DNA from: Rossellomorea vietnamensis
Lineage (GTDB): Bacteria > Bacillota > Bacilli > Bacillales > Bacillaceae_B
Reading direction: 5' to 3'
Assembly: GCF_008180615.1 (NCBI RefSeq)
Contig: NZ_VTEH01000001.1
Span: 653,463 to 711,225 of the forward strand
DNA: 57,763 nucleotides
Made by a program: the position numbers and the translations under genes. A model generated the notes under the pieces. That model did not search any database. It saw only the letters and a list, made by a program, of their open reading frames with translations, and was not told the DNA's origin. Shown here piece after piece: positions 27,612 to 36,800 of this stretch (its first letter is position 1; each line of letters begins with the position of its first letter).

Positions 27612-27983
27612 TTATGCCAGAGACCAAAGTCCCAATGGCAGCCAGACGCCAAGATAAAGTGTAACTACCAGGGCAATAATCAATTGAGCCCAAAAAATAC
27701 CTGTTTTTTTGCCTTTATTGGTCCGGACTAAAATCATTTCAAACATGGCAATTACCCATAATCCTCCCAATAACTTCAGTCCGTACTGCATCGGAAAGAC
27801 TCCTTGATGTTTCCAGAACAGAAGAGCTCCTGTCAGGATGATCAATAGGTAAAAAAGTCTCAATGTCATATGAACAATTTTCATCGCTTTCTTTTTGCCG
27901 CTGTTATGTAGGTACAGTGCTGCAAAGAACAAAATAATCCCGATCACCCACGTTGCAATATGGGCATGAGTATTATCAAACAT
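27612..27983 (-). CDS. yisL: YisL family membrane protein (UPF0344)
   Basis: 123 residues with four membrane helices and a short histidine-containing N-terminus (FDNTHAHIATWVIG). The start at 27983 is fixed by AAGGAGG; an upstream in-frame ATG lies before it. Length and helix pattern fit the UPF0344 family (YisL 118 residues). Function unknown. It is downstream of yisK on the same strand (98-bp gap), as in B. subtilis. Confidence 0.88.
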   Translation of the reverse strand: MFDNTHAHIATWVIGIILFFAALYLHNSGKKKAMKIVHMTLRLFYLLIILTGALLFWKHQGVFPMQYGLKLLGGLWVIAMFEMILVRTNKGKKTGIFWAQLIIALVVTLYLGVWLPLGLWSLA

Positions 27984-28081
27984 GTACTTATCCTCCTTGA
28001 ACAACTAATATCCTCATTATCTTACCATACCAGTCTTCATCTGCACGAATAATAGCTGTTAAAGACAAAAAATTGTAACTT

Positions 28082-28984
28082 CTATTGAATGGTATTGGTA
28101 AGTGTTCCTATCCTGTCTATTGAAATTTCAACTTTATCACCAGATTTTAAGAACCTGGGTGGTGTGAAACCTTTCCCTACCCCTGAAGGAGTGCCTGTAG
28201 CAATGATATCTCCTGGTTCAAGAGTCATGCCTGCTGACAGCTCTGCAATAATTTTTCCTATTGGGAAGATCATATCACTTACTGGTGCCTCCTGACGGAC
28301 TTCCCCATTCACCCGGGTTGTAATGGTGAGAGATTCGGGATCCTCAATTTCATCTGCCGTTACGATATAAGGACCGATTGGGCACGTCGTATCAAGGCTC
28401 TTGCCAAGGAAAAACTGCTTATGCTTTTTTTGAAGGTCTCTGGCCGTGATGTCATTGAGTATCGTATAACCAAAAATATGGCGACGGGCTTCTTTTTCCG
28501 AAATATTTATCCCTTTTTCACCAATAATGACCGCGAGTTCTCCTTCGTAATCAAGCTGCGATGTTAAAGAATTATGGGATTGAATAGCAGTCATGCTGCC
28601 AGTCACCGATGTTGGTGCCTTCGTGAATATCATGATATGCTCCGGGATGTCCGCCTCGCTTCCCATTTCTATGGCATGTTCACGGTAATTCTTGCCCACA
28701 CACATAATATTTTTAACCGGTCTTGGTATCGGCGGGAGCAGAGTCACATCTCTCCAAGGATATACAAGTGAGGCTGTATCCCCGAGTGACTCTCCGAACC
28801 TTACCAATTCATCCAGGCGGGTCATATGCGTCTCTTCTTGAATGAGCTGAAGCAGTGAGGCAGGAAGCACTTTCTTCCTGTCAAAACTCCTCTCCAATGC
28901 AGCCAGATTCCAAATCGTCTCTCCTACTTCCTTTACAGCACCGTATCTTTCTTCCTTCCCTGTTTTGAATGATACCAGTTTCAT
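28082..28984 (-). CDS. yisK: Fumarylacetoacetate hydrolase-family protein YisK
   Basis: 300 residues (YisK 301). An N-terminal domain (1-90) precedes the FAH fold. Metal ligands are visible in DYEGELAVIIG (Glu-x-Glu) and in TILNDITARDLQ (Asp), with substrate-loop GKNYREHAIEMG and the conserved ATGTPSGVG. B. subtilis YisK has been reported as an oxaloacetate decarboxylase that also interacts with the cell-shape protein Mbl. The conserved ligands support enzymatic activity here; the cell-shape link is not readable from sequence. GGCAGGGTG precedes the ATG. Confidence 0.9.
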   Translation of the reverse strand: MKLVSFKTGKEERYGAVKEVGETIWNLAALERSFDRKKVLPASLLQLIQEETHMTRLDELVRFGESLGDTASLVYPWRDVTLLPPIPRPVKNIMCVGKNYREHAIEMGSEADIPEHIMIFTKAPTSVTGSMTAIQSHNSLTSQLDYEGELAVIIGEKGINISEKEARRHIFGYTILNDITARDLQKKHKQFFLGKSLDTTCPIGPYIVTADEIEDPESLTITTRVNGEVRQEAPVSDMIFPIGKIIAELSAGMTLEPGDIIATGTPSGVGKGFTPPRFLKSGDKVEISIDRIGTLTNTIQ

Positions 28985-29115
28985 AATTCACCCTGCCTTT
29001 ATCTCTTATTTGGCTCTTTTCATAAACTTTCTTGCTATTTGATTTGATACAATTTTACAAAGATGTACCGGAATATCCTCGTTAGTAAGAGAGAAAAGAG
29101 CTGCTCTTTATGATT

Positions 29116-29510
29116 GGCTCTTTTCGTATAGTTTGTTGCTATTTTATATGATCTTCATAAGATAAGACTTCTTAACAGGTAATATTCTGTAAGCAACAGT
29201 AAATGAGCTGATTCACATATAGAGAGAAAAATTAGTATAAAGCGTGGTGCTCATGGGATTTTTCAGCAATAATAATAAATGCCAAAACTCTCTATTTAAC
29301 TAAATGATTGATGCTTTAGAATGCTTCTTTACCTTCACCCCCTTTACGTAGAAGGATGGGAGCGGAGGGCGTACGATCTCCTGCGGGACTAGCGGGACAG
29401 GTGAGACCCCGCAGGCGAAGCCGAGGAGGCTCACCGCCCGCCCCGCGGAGTCGTCCGCCTGGAGCGGAAATCTATTACTTCTCAAAGCCACAATCTTTGC
29501 GAAAACAGCC
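29116..29510. mobile_element. MITE-like unit 3 (uninterrupted element A)
   Basis: Left end GGCTCTTTTCGTATAGTTTG (29116 on), right end AGCCACAATCTTTGCGAAAA + CAGCC (29486-29510). Another left-end-like copy is at 29012. Element A (29338-29473) is intact: GGCGTACGATCTCCTGCGGG pairs with CCCGCGGAGTCGTCCGCC (bulged Ts), with inner GGTGAG/CTCACC. Its centre reads GTGAGACCCCGCAGGCGAAG, the presumed empty site for element B. The unit abuts the stop codon of the DUF418 gene. Confidence 0.72.
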
Positions 29511-29512
29511 TT

Positions 29513-30694
29513 TTATTTAGATGTTTCTGCTCCCTCTTTTTTATAAGTAAGGACTCTCCAAAGCTTTTCCATAGGACCTTGGCGGAACTTGGACAACCAT
29601 AATTCTGACAGAATCACTCCAATCAGGAAAATCGCTGCCGCCAGCCATGCTCCGGTTACCAAGGTCACTTCTCCATATAACCCCAAACCATAATTATAGA
29701 AAATCAATGTTCCGATGATTGACTGTGCCAGATAGTTCGTCAGTGACATTCTTCCTGCAGCTGCCAATGGCTTAAGAACGGTTGAAATTTTTCGGTTAAT
29801 CAATAATAAAGCCAACAGTATCGCATATGATACTGATAAGAATGGAGCTCCCAGCATATCTTGTATATAAGCAGAAGCAATATTGGCATGGGTAGTGAAT
29901 GGCAATGATTTAAGGATCAATCCTGCAGAAGCAAAAATGGCCAGCATCACCATCCAAAATTTTTTATGTTCAGGAATCCGTTCCAGCACTTTCAGCTTGC
30001 CGGCACCTGCTCCAATCATGAGCATTGGAAGAATCGAAAGCATCAAGAAAATGATATTTCCAGGTCCATTTACATTGTACCAATCTTCAAATCTCTGAAG
30101 AAAGATTTCTTTGAAGCTTCCACTGCTGTATGCTTCCAATGAATTCGTGATATTTGTTAAATCAGAATAAAAAGCAGTACCTGCCGGGTCAGTAACACTA
30201 ACGAGCAGAAGCAGGATACTGAAAAACATTTGCGGAAGCAAAAATAACAATGCGCCCGTCCACAGCAATGCTTTTCCGGACATTTTCATAAAACCAAGTA
30301 ATATCAGACCAAATAAAGCATAGTTGATCAGAATATCTCCCGACCAAATCAGGAAGGCATGGACGCAGCCTATGAGCAAAAGTACGAGAAGCCGCCTTAC
30401 AGCAAGGGGGTAAAAGTTTACTCCTTTCTCTACTGACCTTTCCTGTTGTATGGCCAATCCATATCCAAACAGCATAGCAAACAGCGGATAGAAGCTTGAT
30501 TGAACCAAAATATCTATCCATGGGAACAGCTGCTGGTCAGCCGGCGAGCTCCACCAGGAATAGTGGTCCACATACAAAAATGGCGAATGAAAAGAGATCA
30601 TATTAATGATGAATATTCCGAGCAGCGAAAAGCCTCTTATCACATCAAGTGAAAGCAGCCTTTCCTGTTTATTGACTGGTTGAAGCACCTGCAT
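29513..30694 (-). CDS. DUF418 / YeiB-like membrane protein
   Basis: 393 residues and about 10 membrane helices. The opening LSLDVIRGFSLLGIFIINM is the YeiB/DUF418 signature (a heparan-alpha-glucosaminide acyltransferase-like start), and the C-terminal DUF418 core shows GRMSLTNYLAQSIIGTLIF. The family is thought to be transport- or acyl-transfer-related but has no settled function. AGAAGGAG precedes the ATG. It is divergent from gerP and has no B. subtilis counterpart in this position that I recognise. Its stop lies directly against a MITE-like unit. Confidence 0.88.
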   Translation of the reverse strand: MQVLQPVNKQERLLSLDVIRGFSLLGIFIINMISFHSPFLYVDHYSWWSSPADQQLFPWIDILVQSSFYPLFAMLFGYGLAIQQERSVEKGVNFYPLAVRRLLVLLLIGCVHAFLIWSGDILINYALFGLILLGFMKMSGKALLWTGALLFLLPQMFFSILLLLVSVTDPAGTAFYSDLTNITNSLEAYSSGSFKEIFLQRFEDWYNVNGPGNIIFLMLSILPMLMIGAGAGKLKVLERIPEHKKFWMVMLAIFASAGLILKSLPFTTHANIASAYIQDMLGAPFLSVSYAILLALLLINRKISTVLKPLAAAGRMSLTNYLAQSIIGTLIFYNYGLGLYGEVTLVTGAWLAAAIFLIGVILSELWLSKFRQGPMEKLWRVLTYKKEGAETSK

Positions 30695-30762
30695 GTTTCT
30701 GTCTCCTTCTCTAACGGTTATATCCTCTATTGTAACTTGTTTAATGCTTTTAGGCGATTATC

Positions 30763-30789
30763 ACATCCACCGTCCGCTGTCATAAGATA
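30763..30789 (+). promoter_or_regulatory. Sigma-K-type promoter of the gerP operon
   Basis: CATAAGATA (30781-30789) fits the SigK -10 consensus CATANNNTA exactly, with AC at 30763-30764, 16 nt upstream, as the -35. gerP is a mother-cell SigK operon in B. subtilis, so context agrees. Confidence 0.65.
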
Positions 30790-30823
30790 ATCTAACTAAC
30801 TCAGCAGAAAAGGTGTGAACAGT

Positions 30824-31045
30824 ATGCCGGCTTTTGTAGGAGCTGTTCAAGTTATCAGCGTGGGATCAAGCGGAGTCTTTCATATCGGTGACGTGTTTCA
30901 GATAAGGCCGGTTTCCTCCGCAAAAACATTTGCAGGAGCAGGGTCGTTCATTACCGGTGATGGGATTTCTGTTTATAATGAAAACTCTGTTACCTACACA
31001 ATTGATGATGATACGCTTGACCAGGGAATAAATTTTACATTGTGA
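30824..31045 (+). CDS. gerPA: Spore germination protein GerPA
   Basis: 73 residues, the same length as in B. subtilis. Starts PAFVGAVQVISVGSSGVFHIGD and carries GAGSF, the GerPA/PF-type fold. The ATG at 30824 is chosen over an upstream GTG, since AAAGGTG (about 30809-30815) suits it. First gene of gerPABCDEF, whose products help small germinants cross the coat to reach the inner-membrane receptors. GerPA and GerPF are paralogues within the operon. Confidence 0.93.
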   Translation: MPAFVGAVQVISVGSSGVFHIGDVFQIRPVSSAKTFAGAGSFITGDGISVYNENSVTYTIDDDTLDQGINFTL

Positions 31046-31062
31046 TTGTGAGTGTGATCAAG

Positions 31063-31284
31063 ATGAAACTCTATGTCCAGCAGTCCATTCATATACACAT
31101 GATTAAAATCGGGGGAATGACCAACTCCTCCGTTTTTCAGATTGGCACCTCGGGACAAATCCTCCCGACTTCTTACCTTTATAATACAGGCGGGTTTGAG
31201 GAACCAGCACCGGAACCGGAAAAGAACGGCCCAGCTTCAGAGGGGAACGATGTATTGGTTCCTTTGACTGCGCCAGGAATATAG
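31063..31284 (+). CDS. gerPB: Spore germination protein GerPB
   Basis: 73 residues from ATG 31063 (upstream GTGs at 31042 and 31048 overlap the gerPA stop and are alternatives). KLYVQQSIHIHMIKIGGMTNSS and SVFQIGTSGQILPTSYLYNTGGF match the family; the proline- and glutamate-rich tail is variable. Part of the coat-associated GerP set. Confidence 0.88.
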   Translation: MKLYVQQSIHIHMIKIGGMTNSSVFQIGTSGQILPTSYLYNTGGFEEPAPEPEKNGPASEGNDVLVPLTAPGI

Positions 31285-31311
31285 AATTTTAAAAGAAAGC
31301 GGTGACTACCA

Positions 31312-31950
31312 TTGCAGCAGTATTACACTTACCAGCAACTCTATCAATTTATAACTGAGCAAAACAAACGAGTAAGCAACCTTGAGACACTCATCCAAGA
31401 GCTGCAGCAGGAAGTCTCTGCTCTAAAAGAAAAACCATCCATCAATGTAGAAAGTATTGAATATCGATTTGACCAGCTCAAGGTTGAAACCCTGGAAGGG
31501 ACGCTCAATATCGGCTTGAACCCAAGTGATTTGGAAAAAATTGAAGACTTCGCTGTTGAAGGGCAGCCTTCAGCCCCCATCCCCCCTGTCAAGCAGGTTG
31601 ACATGGAAGATATGCAAAAGTCCCTCATGCCTAGGGTAAATGATTATATTCAGAAAGAAGTCCCAGGAATCATTAGTGACACCGAACTTCAATTAGGCAT
31701 ATCACTGGATGAATCTTATTATGAATTGATTAAAGAAGATATAAAGAAGCAGATGCCGCAGAGAGTTCAATTTTACATTCAATCCATGCCTGTATATCAG
31801 GAAAGGCAGCAAGGAGAACCCGCTTGGGAGGAGAAAATTTTTGCCAAGGTGAAAAGTGATATCTCGAATGCCATTCATGCCTTCATGGCCAATCTTCCCC
31901 ATAATATGAAAGGAGATGTCCAAAATGAACCTTCAAGTGATCAATCGTGA
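31312..31950 (+). CDS. gerPC: Spore germination protein GerPC
   Basis: 212 residues from a TTG start with GGTGA upstream. An N-terminal coiled coil (about 14-45: QNKRVSNLETLIQELQQEVSALKEK region) is followed by the conserved SIEYRFDQLKVETLEGTLNIGLNP. The largest GerP protein and the likely scaffold of the set. Its end overlaps gerPD by 26 bp. Confidence 0.9.
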   Translation: MQQYYTYQQLYQFITEQNKRVSNLETLIQELQQEVSALKEKPSINVESIEYRFDQLKVETLEGTLNIGLNPSDLEKIEDFAVEGQPSAPIPPVKQVDMEDMQKSLMPRVNDYIQKEVPGIISDTELQLGISLDESYYELIKEDIKKQMPQRVQFYIQSMPVYQERQQGEPAWEEKIFAKVKSDISNAIHAFMANLPHNMKGDVQNEPSSDQS

Positions 31951-32104
31951 ATTATGCGTGAATAGCCTCAATATTGAGGCAGTGGCAAGTTCATCCCTGC
32001 TCTTGATTGGAGACGCCAACATCATACAGCTTGCCTCCACTTTCGACACTCCCGCTGAGTCACTCATTATTGGACCATTTGTTCCTTTGACTCCGAAAGG
32101 GTGA
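31925..32104 (+). CDS. gerPD: Spore germination protein GerPD
   Basis: 59 residues from ATG 31925 with AAAGGAG upstream inside gerPC. NLQVINRELCVNSLNIEAVASSS and LLIGDANIIQLAS are typical. Ends in PLTPKG. Translationally coupled to gerPC. Confidence 0.9.
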   Translation: MNLQVINRELCVNSLNIEAVASSSLLLIGDANIIQLASTFDTPAESLIIGPFVPLTPKG

Positions 32105-32110
32105 TTGTGG

Positions 32111-32491
32111 ATGGGCAATAGATATTCCATTGTAGAAGAGTTTAAAATTAGAACCCTCTCTTTCAGTGCTGTCCTTCAGATCGGAGATTCAAAAGAAATC
32201 ACCTCCTTTCAAAAGGCATTTGCCGTTCAAAGAGAAAGAGAATTATTCTTTTCCAGTGAGGGGGATTTCAGCCAATACCCCATTTACAGTGAACCTATCC
32301 CTTTTACACCTCCGCCCCCTCCAGTGGCTTTTACAAAATTAGACGAGTGCCCGATAAAAGTGAACAAAATCGATATCATTGGTTCATCCTTTTCATCTGT
32401 CCTCCATATAGGCCAGACAGAAAATGTATTTATGGAGGCAAGGGTCAAGAATATAAGGCAGCTCAAACCTCGTGGAAATGATGAAGTATGA
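32111..32491 (+). CDS. gerPE: Spore germination protein GerPE
   Basis: 126 residues from ATG 32111 (TTG 32105 is also in frame); AAAGGGTGA overlaps the gerPD stop and serves as binding site. The family pattern SFSAVLQIGDSKEI and, near the end, SSVLHIGQTE flank a proline-rich loop (FTPPPPPV). Confidence 0.88.
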   Translation: MGNRYSIVEEFKIRTLSFSAVLQIGDSKEITSFQKAFAVQRERELFFSSEGDFSQYPIYSEPIPFTPPPPPVAFTKLDECPIKVNKIDIIGSSFSSVLHIGQTENVFMEARVKNIRQLKPRGNDEV

Positions 32492-32556
32492 ACAAATGCC
32501 CCGTTTTTTCATAAAGTAGAACTATAAGCCAATTTGACGATAAAGGATGTATTCTT

Positions 32557-32775
32557 ATGCCGGCTATTATAGGACCTGTCCAAATTCTCAGTGTAGGCGG
32601 AGGGAATGTCCAGTTCGGGGATGCCGGAATTATTTCTCCAAAATCCAGCCAAAAAACAACAGCGGGCTCCGGCGGTTTCAATACAGGGCCTTTCCAGCTT
32701 ACGTATAACGTGTTCAGTGCTAATACGACCTTTGATTGCAATGTAATCGACCAGCCGATTACCGGAAATAACTAA
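32557..32775 (+). CDS. gerPF: Spore germination protein GerPF
   Basis: 72 residues, starting PAIIGPVQILSVGGGNVQFGD, paralogous to GerPA. AAAGGATG precedes the ATG. Last gene of the operon; a 65-bp gap separates it from gerPE, and a large hairpin follows. Confidence 0.93.
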   Translation: MPAIIGPVQILSVGGGNVQFGDAGIISPKSSQKTTAGSGGFNTGPFQLTYNVFSANTTFDCNVIDQPITGNN

Positions 32776-32815
32776 GGGAAGGCAGATGAATTCATCATCA
32801 CCTTCCCTTTTGTCT
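32774..32815. terminator. Shared terminator of gerP and yisB (convergent)
   Basis: AAGGGAAGG (32774-32782) / CCTTCCCTT (32801-32809) with an inner palindrome GATGAATTCATC, then TTGTCTTCTTT. It overlaps the 3' end of the convergent yisB gene. Confidence 0.85.
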
Positions 32816-33103
32816 TCTTTCCTTCGATTTCCTTGATTTGACCAGCTTGGTGGACGGCTGTTTTCTAATCCATTTTACGAATTTTCCTATCTTTTCATCT
32901 TTCCGGAGACTTTCGATGGTCGATAACCTTGCAGCCAACTCTTCATTTGTATAGAGCGAATGAATCTGTTTATGGCAGGCTTTGCAAAGTTGAGCAGTCG
33001 GCAGGAACGTTCCTCCCTCTTCCTTTGGGGTGAGATGGTGTCTGGTTGTCTCAACTTCTTCTCTCATACATAATTCACAAGTACCAATCGAACTCTTGGC
33101 CAC
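32798..33103 (-). CDS. yisB: HNH endonuclease-type protein YisB
   Basis: 101 residues from GTG 33103; AGGAGG 8 nt upstream suits this GTG, whereas the GTG at 33112 overlaps that site. Zinc cysteines CELC near residue 9-12 and CKACH near 40, with the HNH-like RHHLTPK and HKQIHSLYTN, define the fold. The C-terminal third is very basic (KSRKSKERRQKGR), consistent with nucleic-acid binding. In B. subtilis yisB also follows gerPF. Substrate unknown. Confidence 0.88.
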   Translation of the reverse strand: MAKSSIGTCELCMREEVETTRHHLTPKEEGGTFLPTAQLCKACHKQIHSLYTNEELAARLSTIESLRKDEKIGKFVKWIRKQPSTKLVKSRKSKERRQKGR

Positions 33104-33230
33104 CCTTTCCACCTCCTGCTTTTTATTTAAGGGAAGTTTTTTGGAATTTCAGAAAGACTGGGGTATCAGCAGGCTTGGGGTTTGTTGGTTGTTTGTTGCG
33201 GGCCTGAATCCTGCTTTCTCTCTGTTTTCA

Positions 33231-33750
33231 TGTACCTCGCTCTTGAAGCGAGGTACATTATCTCCGCGTTTTTCTGTTTTCATGTATCTCGCTCTTGAAG
33301 CGAGGTACATTATCTTCGCGTTTTTCTGTTTTCATGTACCTCGCTCTTGAAGCGAGGTACATCATCTCCGCCTTTTTCTGTTTTCATGTACCTCGCTCTT
33401 GAAGCGAGGTACATCATCTCCGCGTTTTTCTATTTTCATGTACCTCGCTCTCGAAGCGAGGTACACCATCTCCGCGTTTTTCTATTTTCATGTACCTCGC
33501 TCTCGATGCGAGGTACATCATCTCCGCCTTTTTCTGTTTTCATGTACCTCGCTCTTGATGCGAGGTACATCATCTCCTCGTTTTTCAGTTTTAATGTACC
33601 TCGCTCTTGAAGCGAGGTACATCATCTCCGCGTTTTTCCGTTTTAATGTACCTCGCTCTTGAAGCGAGGTACATCATCTTCGCGTTTTTCCGGTTTCAGG
33701 TACCTCGCTCTTGATGCCAGGTACATCATCTCCACATTTTTCCGTTTTCG
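33231..33750. repeat. Ten-unit 52-bp hairpin array (array 2)
   Basis: Hairpins start at 33231, 33283, 33335, 33387, 33439, 33491, 33543, 33595, 33647 and 33699: exactly 52 bp each, no indels. Each hairpin is TGTACCTCGCT-(5 nt)-AGCGAGGTACA, 27 nt, followed by a 25-bp spacer like TCATCTCCGCGTTTTTCTGT. The +strand frames through it merely translate the repeat. The flanks 33104-33230 and 33751-33862 show nothing else. In B. subtilis the sbcD-sbcC genes lie between addA and yisB; here only this array does. Confidence 0.95.
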
Positions 33751-33864
33751 TCAACAGTCCACCTCTGCCCGCGTATTATTAAGTTATATTTACCCTTCCT
33801 TACGCTAAAGCATACATTTAGCCCCACTGCCATACTGCCCGCTGCCTTCCTCACCCCCAAAAAA

Positions 33865-33886
33865 CTCCGGAGAAAAATCCCCGGAG
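33865..33886 (-). terminator. Terminator of addBA
   Basis: On the minus strand CTCCGG...CCGGAG (33886-33865) followed by TTTTTTGGGG. Confidence 0.75.
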
Positions 33887-33895
33887 CTTCCAATG

Positions 33896-36800
33896 CTACT
33901 CTTTTTCCACATTTAACACATGACTGCCGTCAAAGAAATACAGGTAACGTTCATTGATTGTTTCCTTCCAAATCCGTTCAACGGCTTTGGTATACAACCC
34001 TACCTGCACACGATAACGATCAAGCAGAATCGGCTTTGCTTCCTCAAAGCCGCCTTTGTAACGGTCTTCTATGCCATCAGTCTTGTAATCCATGAGGACA
34101 AGGCCATTTTCGTCCCGGAAAATCAGGTCGATGATTCCCTGGACCAGAACTGTTTCCGAATCTTTTGCAGAAGCCGCCGCATCAATTTCCTGGACCGGTA
34201 CAGCCATACTGAAAGGAACCTCCCGGTGAATTTCCTCAGCTCTCAATACTCTCTGCCCCATATTGCTTTTGAAGAATCCAAGGATGTTCTGCTGGTCAAT
34301 AGCTTCGGCCTGCTCATCTGTCAGCAGTTCCTTCCGCTTCAGGTCTTCAAGGAGCAGACCCAGCGACTGCTCGTCCGGCATTTCAGAAAAAGAAATATGC
34401 TGCATGACCATATGCATGGCTGTACCGATTTCAGCCGGGGTCAGCTCTTTCTCTTGAAGGAATTTAGGCCGCCTGAAGACTGGCTTCTGGATTTTCCTTA
34501 CCATCCGGTCACTGCTGGCTTCGTCAGAAATCTCAAACATTCTTTTGATTTCCGAAACGGATTGCTTTGAAGGAAGTACAGCTGCTTCCGGAAATGGATA
34601 ACGCCACGACAATGCTTCAACAACTTCCTCTTTATCAGGAGATTCCTTCTCAAGAGGAAGTCCTGCTTTGACCTTTTCCAGCCACTCCGTCTCCTTGGCA
34701 TCTTCTTCTCCATCTAAAATCAAGAACTGCGATTTCGGGATGACGTCAAGTTTCCAGCAAGACGGATGCTCACCGATTTCGGGATGAAGAGGACTGGATG
34801 CGGAACCACCCTCACTTAAGATTGAGCAATCTTTGTGTCTGACAAGGGCCGGCCCTATCCAGTCCATGAAACTCAAGGCTTTGGCCCTTTCAAAATCCGG
34901 AAGCAGCCATTCCTGATGGTGCGCAGCTGCATTCCATTGTTTAATTGACTTTTCCGCATCTTTTACAGTACCTATAAGATATAGTTTTTCTTTCGCACGA
35001 GTAAGAGCGACATAGAGCACTCTCATTTCTTCTGCTATTGTCTCAAGCCTCTTCTTTCTTTTAAAAGCCAGCTGAGGCAATGAGGGATAACTGATCCTAT
35101 TGTCCGGGTCCAGGTACTTCGAAGCAAAACCATATTCCTTATCAAGCAGATAGGGCTGATTCAGGTCCATTAAGTTGAACTGCCTTGATAGTCCAGCCAC
35201 AAATACGATTGGAAATTCAAGCCCTTTACTAGAGTGGATGGTCATCATTCTCACAACATCTTCCTGTTCGCTCAAGGCCCTTGCTGCTCCTAAATCATCT
35301 CCCCGTTCGCGCATACGGTCTATGAAGCGCAGAAAACGGAATAATCCCCGAAAAGAGGTTTCTTCATACTGGCGTGCTCTGTCATAGAGGGCTCTTAAAT
35401 TGGCCTGCCTCTGTTTCCCTCCAGGCATCCCTCCGGCGAAATCATAAAACCTGGTATCGCGGTACAGCTGCCAAACTAATTCTGCTAATGCCCCCTGGCG
35501 CGCTTTGGTTCTCCATACAGTCAAACTGGAAAGAAACCTGCTCACCTTTTCATGCACTTCTTCATTATATTGATCTGGTTTTTTACGAATATATTTTTGG
35601 ACCGCCTCATAATACGTACCTGATTTAGAGTGGATACGGATCTCGGCAAGTCCCTCTTCATCGATTCCGACTATCGGTGATCTCAGCACCGAAACGAGCG
35701 GGATATCCTGATAGGGGTTATCGATCACTTTCAACAATGACAGCATGATGGCAACTTCTGTCGCTTCGAAGTAGCCTGTTGATAGATTGGCATAGATCGG
35801 AATGCCCTGTTTCTTGAACTCTTCCATGATTTCAGGAGCCCAGGGCATCGATCGGAGAAGGATGACAATATCCTTGTATTGCAGCTGACGGTGGCGGCCG
35901 GCTTTCGGATCGTATATCTCTTTGCCTCCGCCTATCAGCTCTTTGATTTTGAGTGCCATATACCTTGCCTCGACCACTGATTTTTCCAGGTCCGCTTCAT
36001 CATAAACCAAGCCTTCCATATCAGGGGCATCAACAGACTGGCTGACTCCTCCATCAGACTGGTCTATGACTGCCACTTCAATCGGGTATTTTTCATCTTC
36101 AGGATAGGCCGCTCCCTTCACGAGCAAGGCCTCATGATCATACTCAATATCCCCGACATTCACACCCATAATCTGTTTGAATAAAAAGTTCGTTCCATCA
36201 AGGACTTCCATCCTGCTGCGGAAGTTCCTGGATAAGTCGATTTTCATTCCTGTCTCTCCGCCTGAAGGGGTGAAGCGGTTATACTTTCCTAAAAACAGAT
36301 TCGGCTCTGCCAGGCGGAATCGGTAAATCGACTGTTTAACGTCTCCTACCATAAACAAGTTCCCTGCTGACTCCTGGTCTGACGTTACCAGCCCCAGGAT
36401 GGATTCCTGAACAAGGTTGGTATCCTGGTACTCATCCACAAGCACTTCTTTAAACTGTTTCCTGTACTGAAGGGCTGCAAAGGATGGCTGCAATCCTTCA
36501 GCTCCCCCCTTTTCCATCAGGATTTCCAGACAGAAGTGTTCAAGATCCGCAAAATCGACGACTCCCTTTTCATTTTTTAATGAATGGAACTTTTGACTGA
36601 AGCCTCTTACAGCTTCGACCAGTGATTGAACAACCGCCTTCATTTTTTTCATATCCTTCAGGTAGGTTTCTGGTTTACGGGAAAAGAAATCCTCCGCTAT
36701 CTTCTCGATCATTTTCTTGCCTTTATCCCTGAGAACCTTTGCTTCTTCCACGAGACCAGGATCATATTCTTCACCTTTACAAGGCTTCAATCTTGAAAAT

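Noticed and set aside
33347..33662. Open frames of 87 codons through the 33.2-33.7 kb repeats
   Set aside because: They run in more than one frame and only translate the 52-bp repeat (52 is not a multiple of 3, so frames cycle). No ribosome binding site.
33231..33750. CRISPR array
   Set aside because: Spacers are nearly identical between units and no cas genes are present; the hairpin is the only repeat logic.
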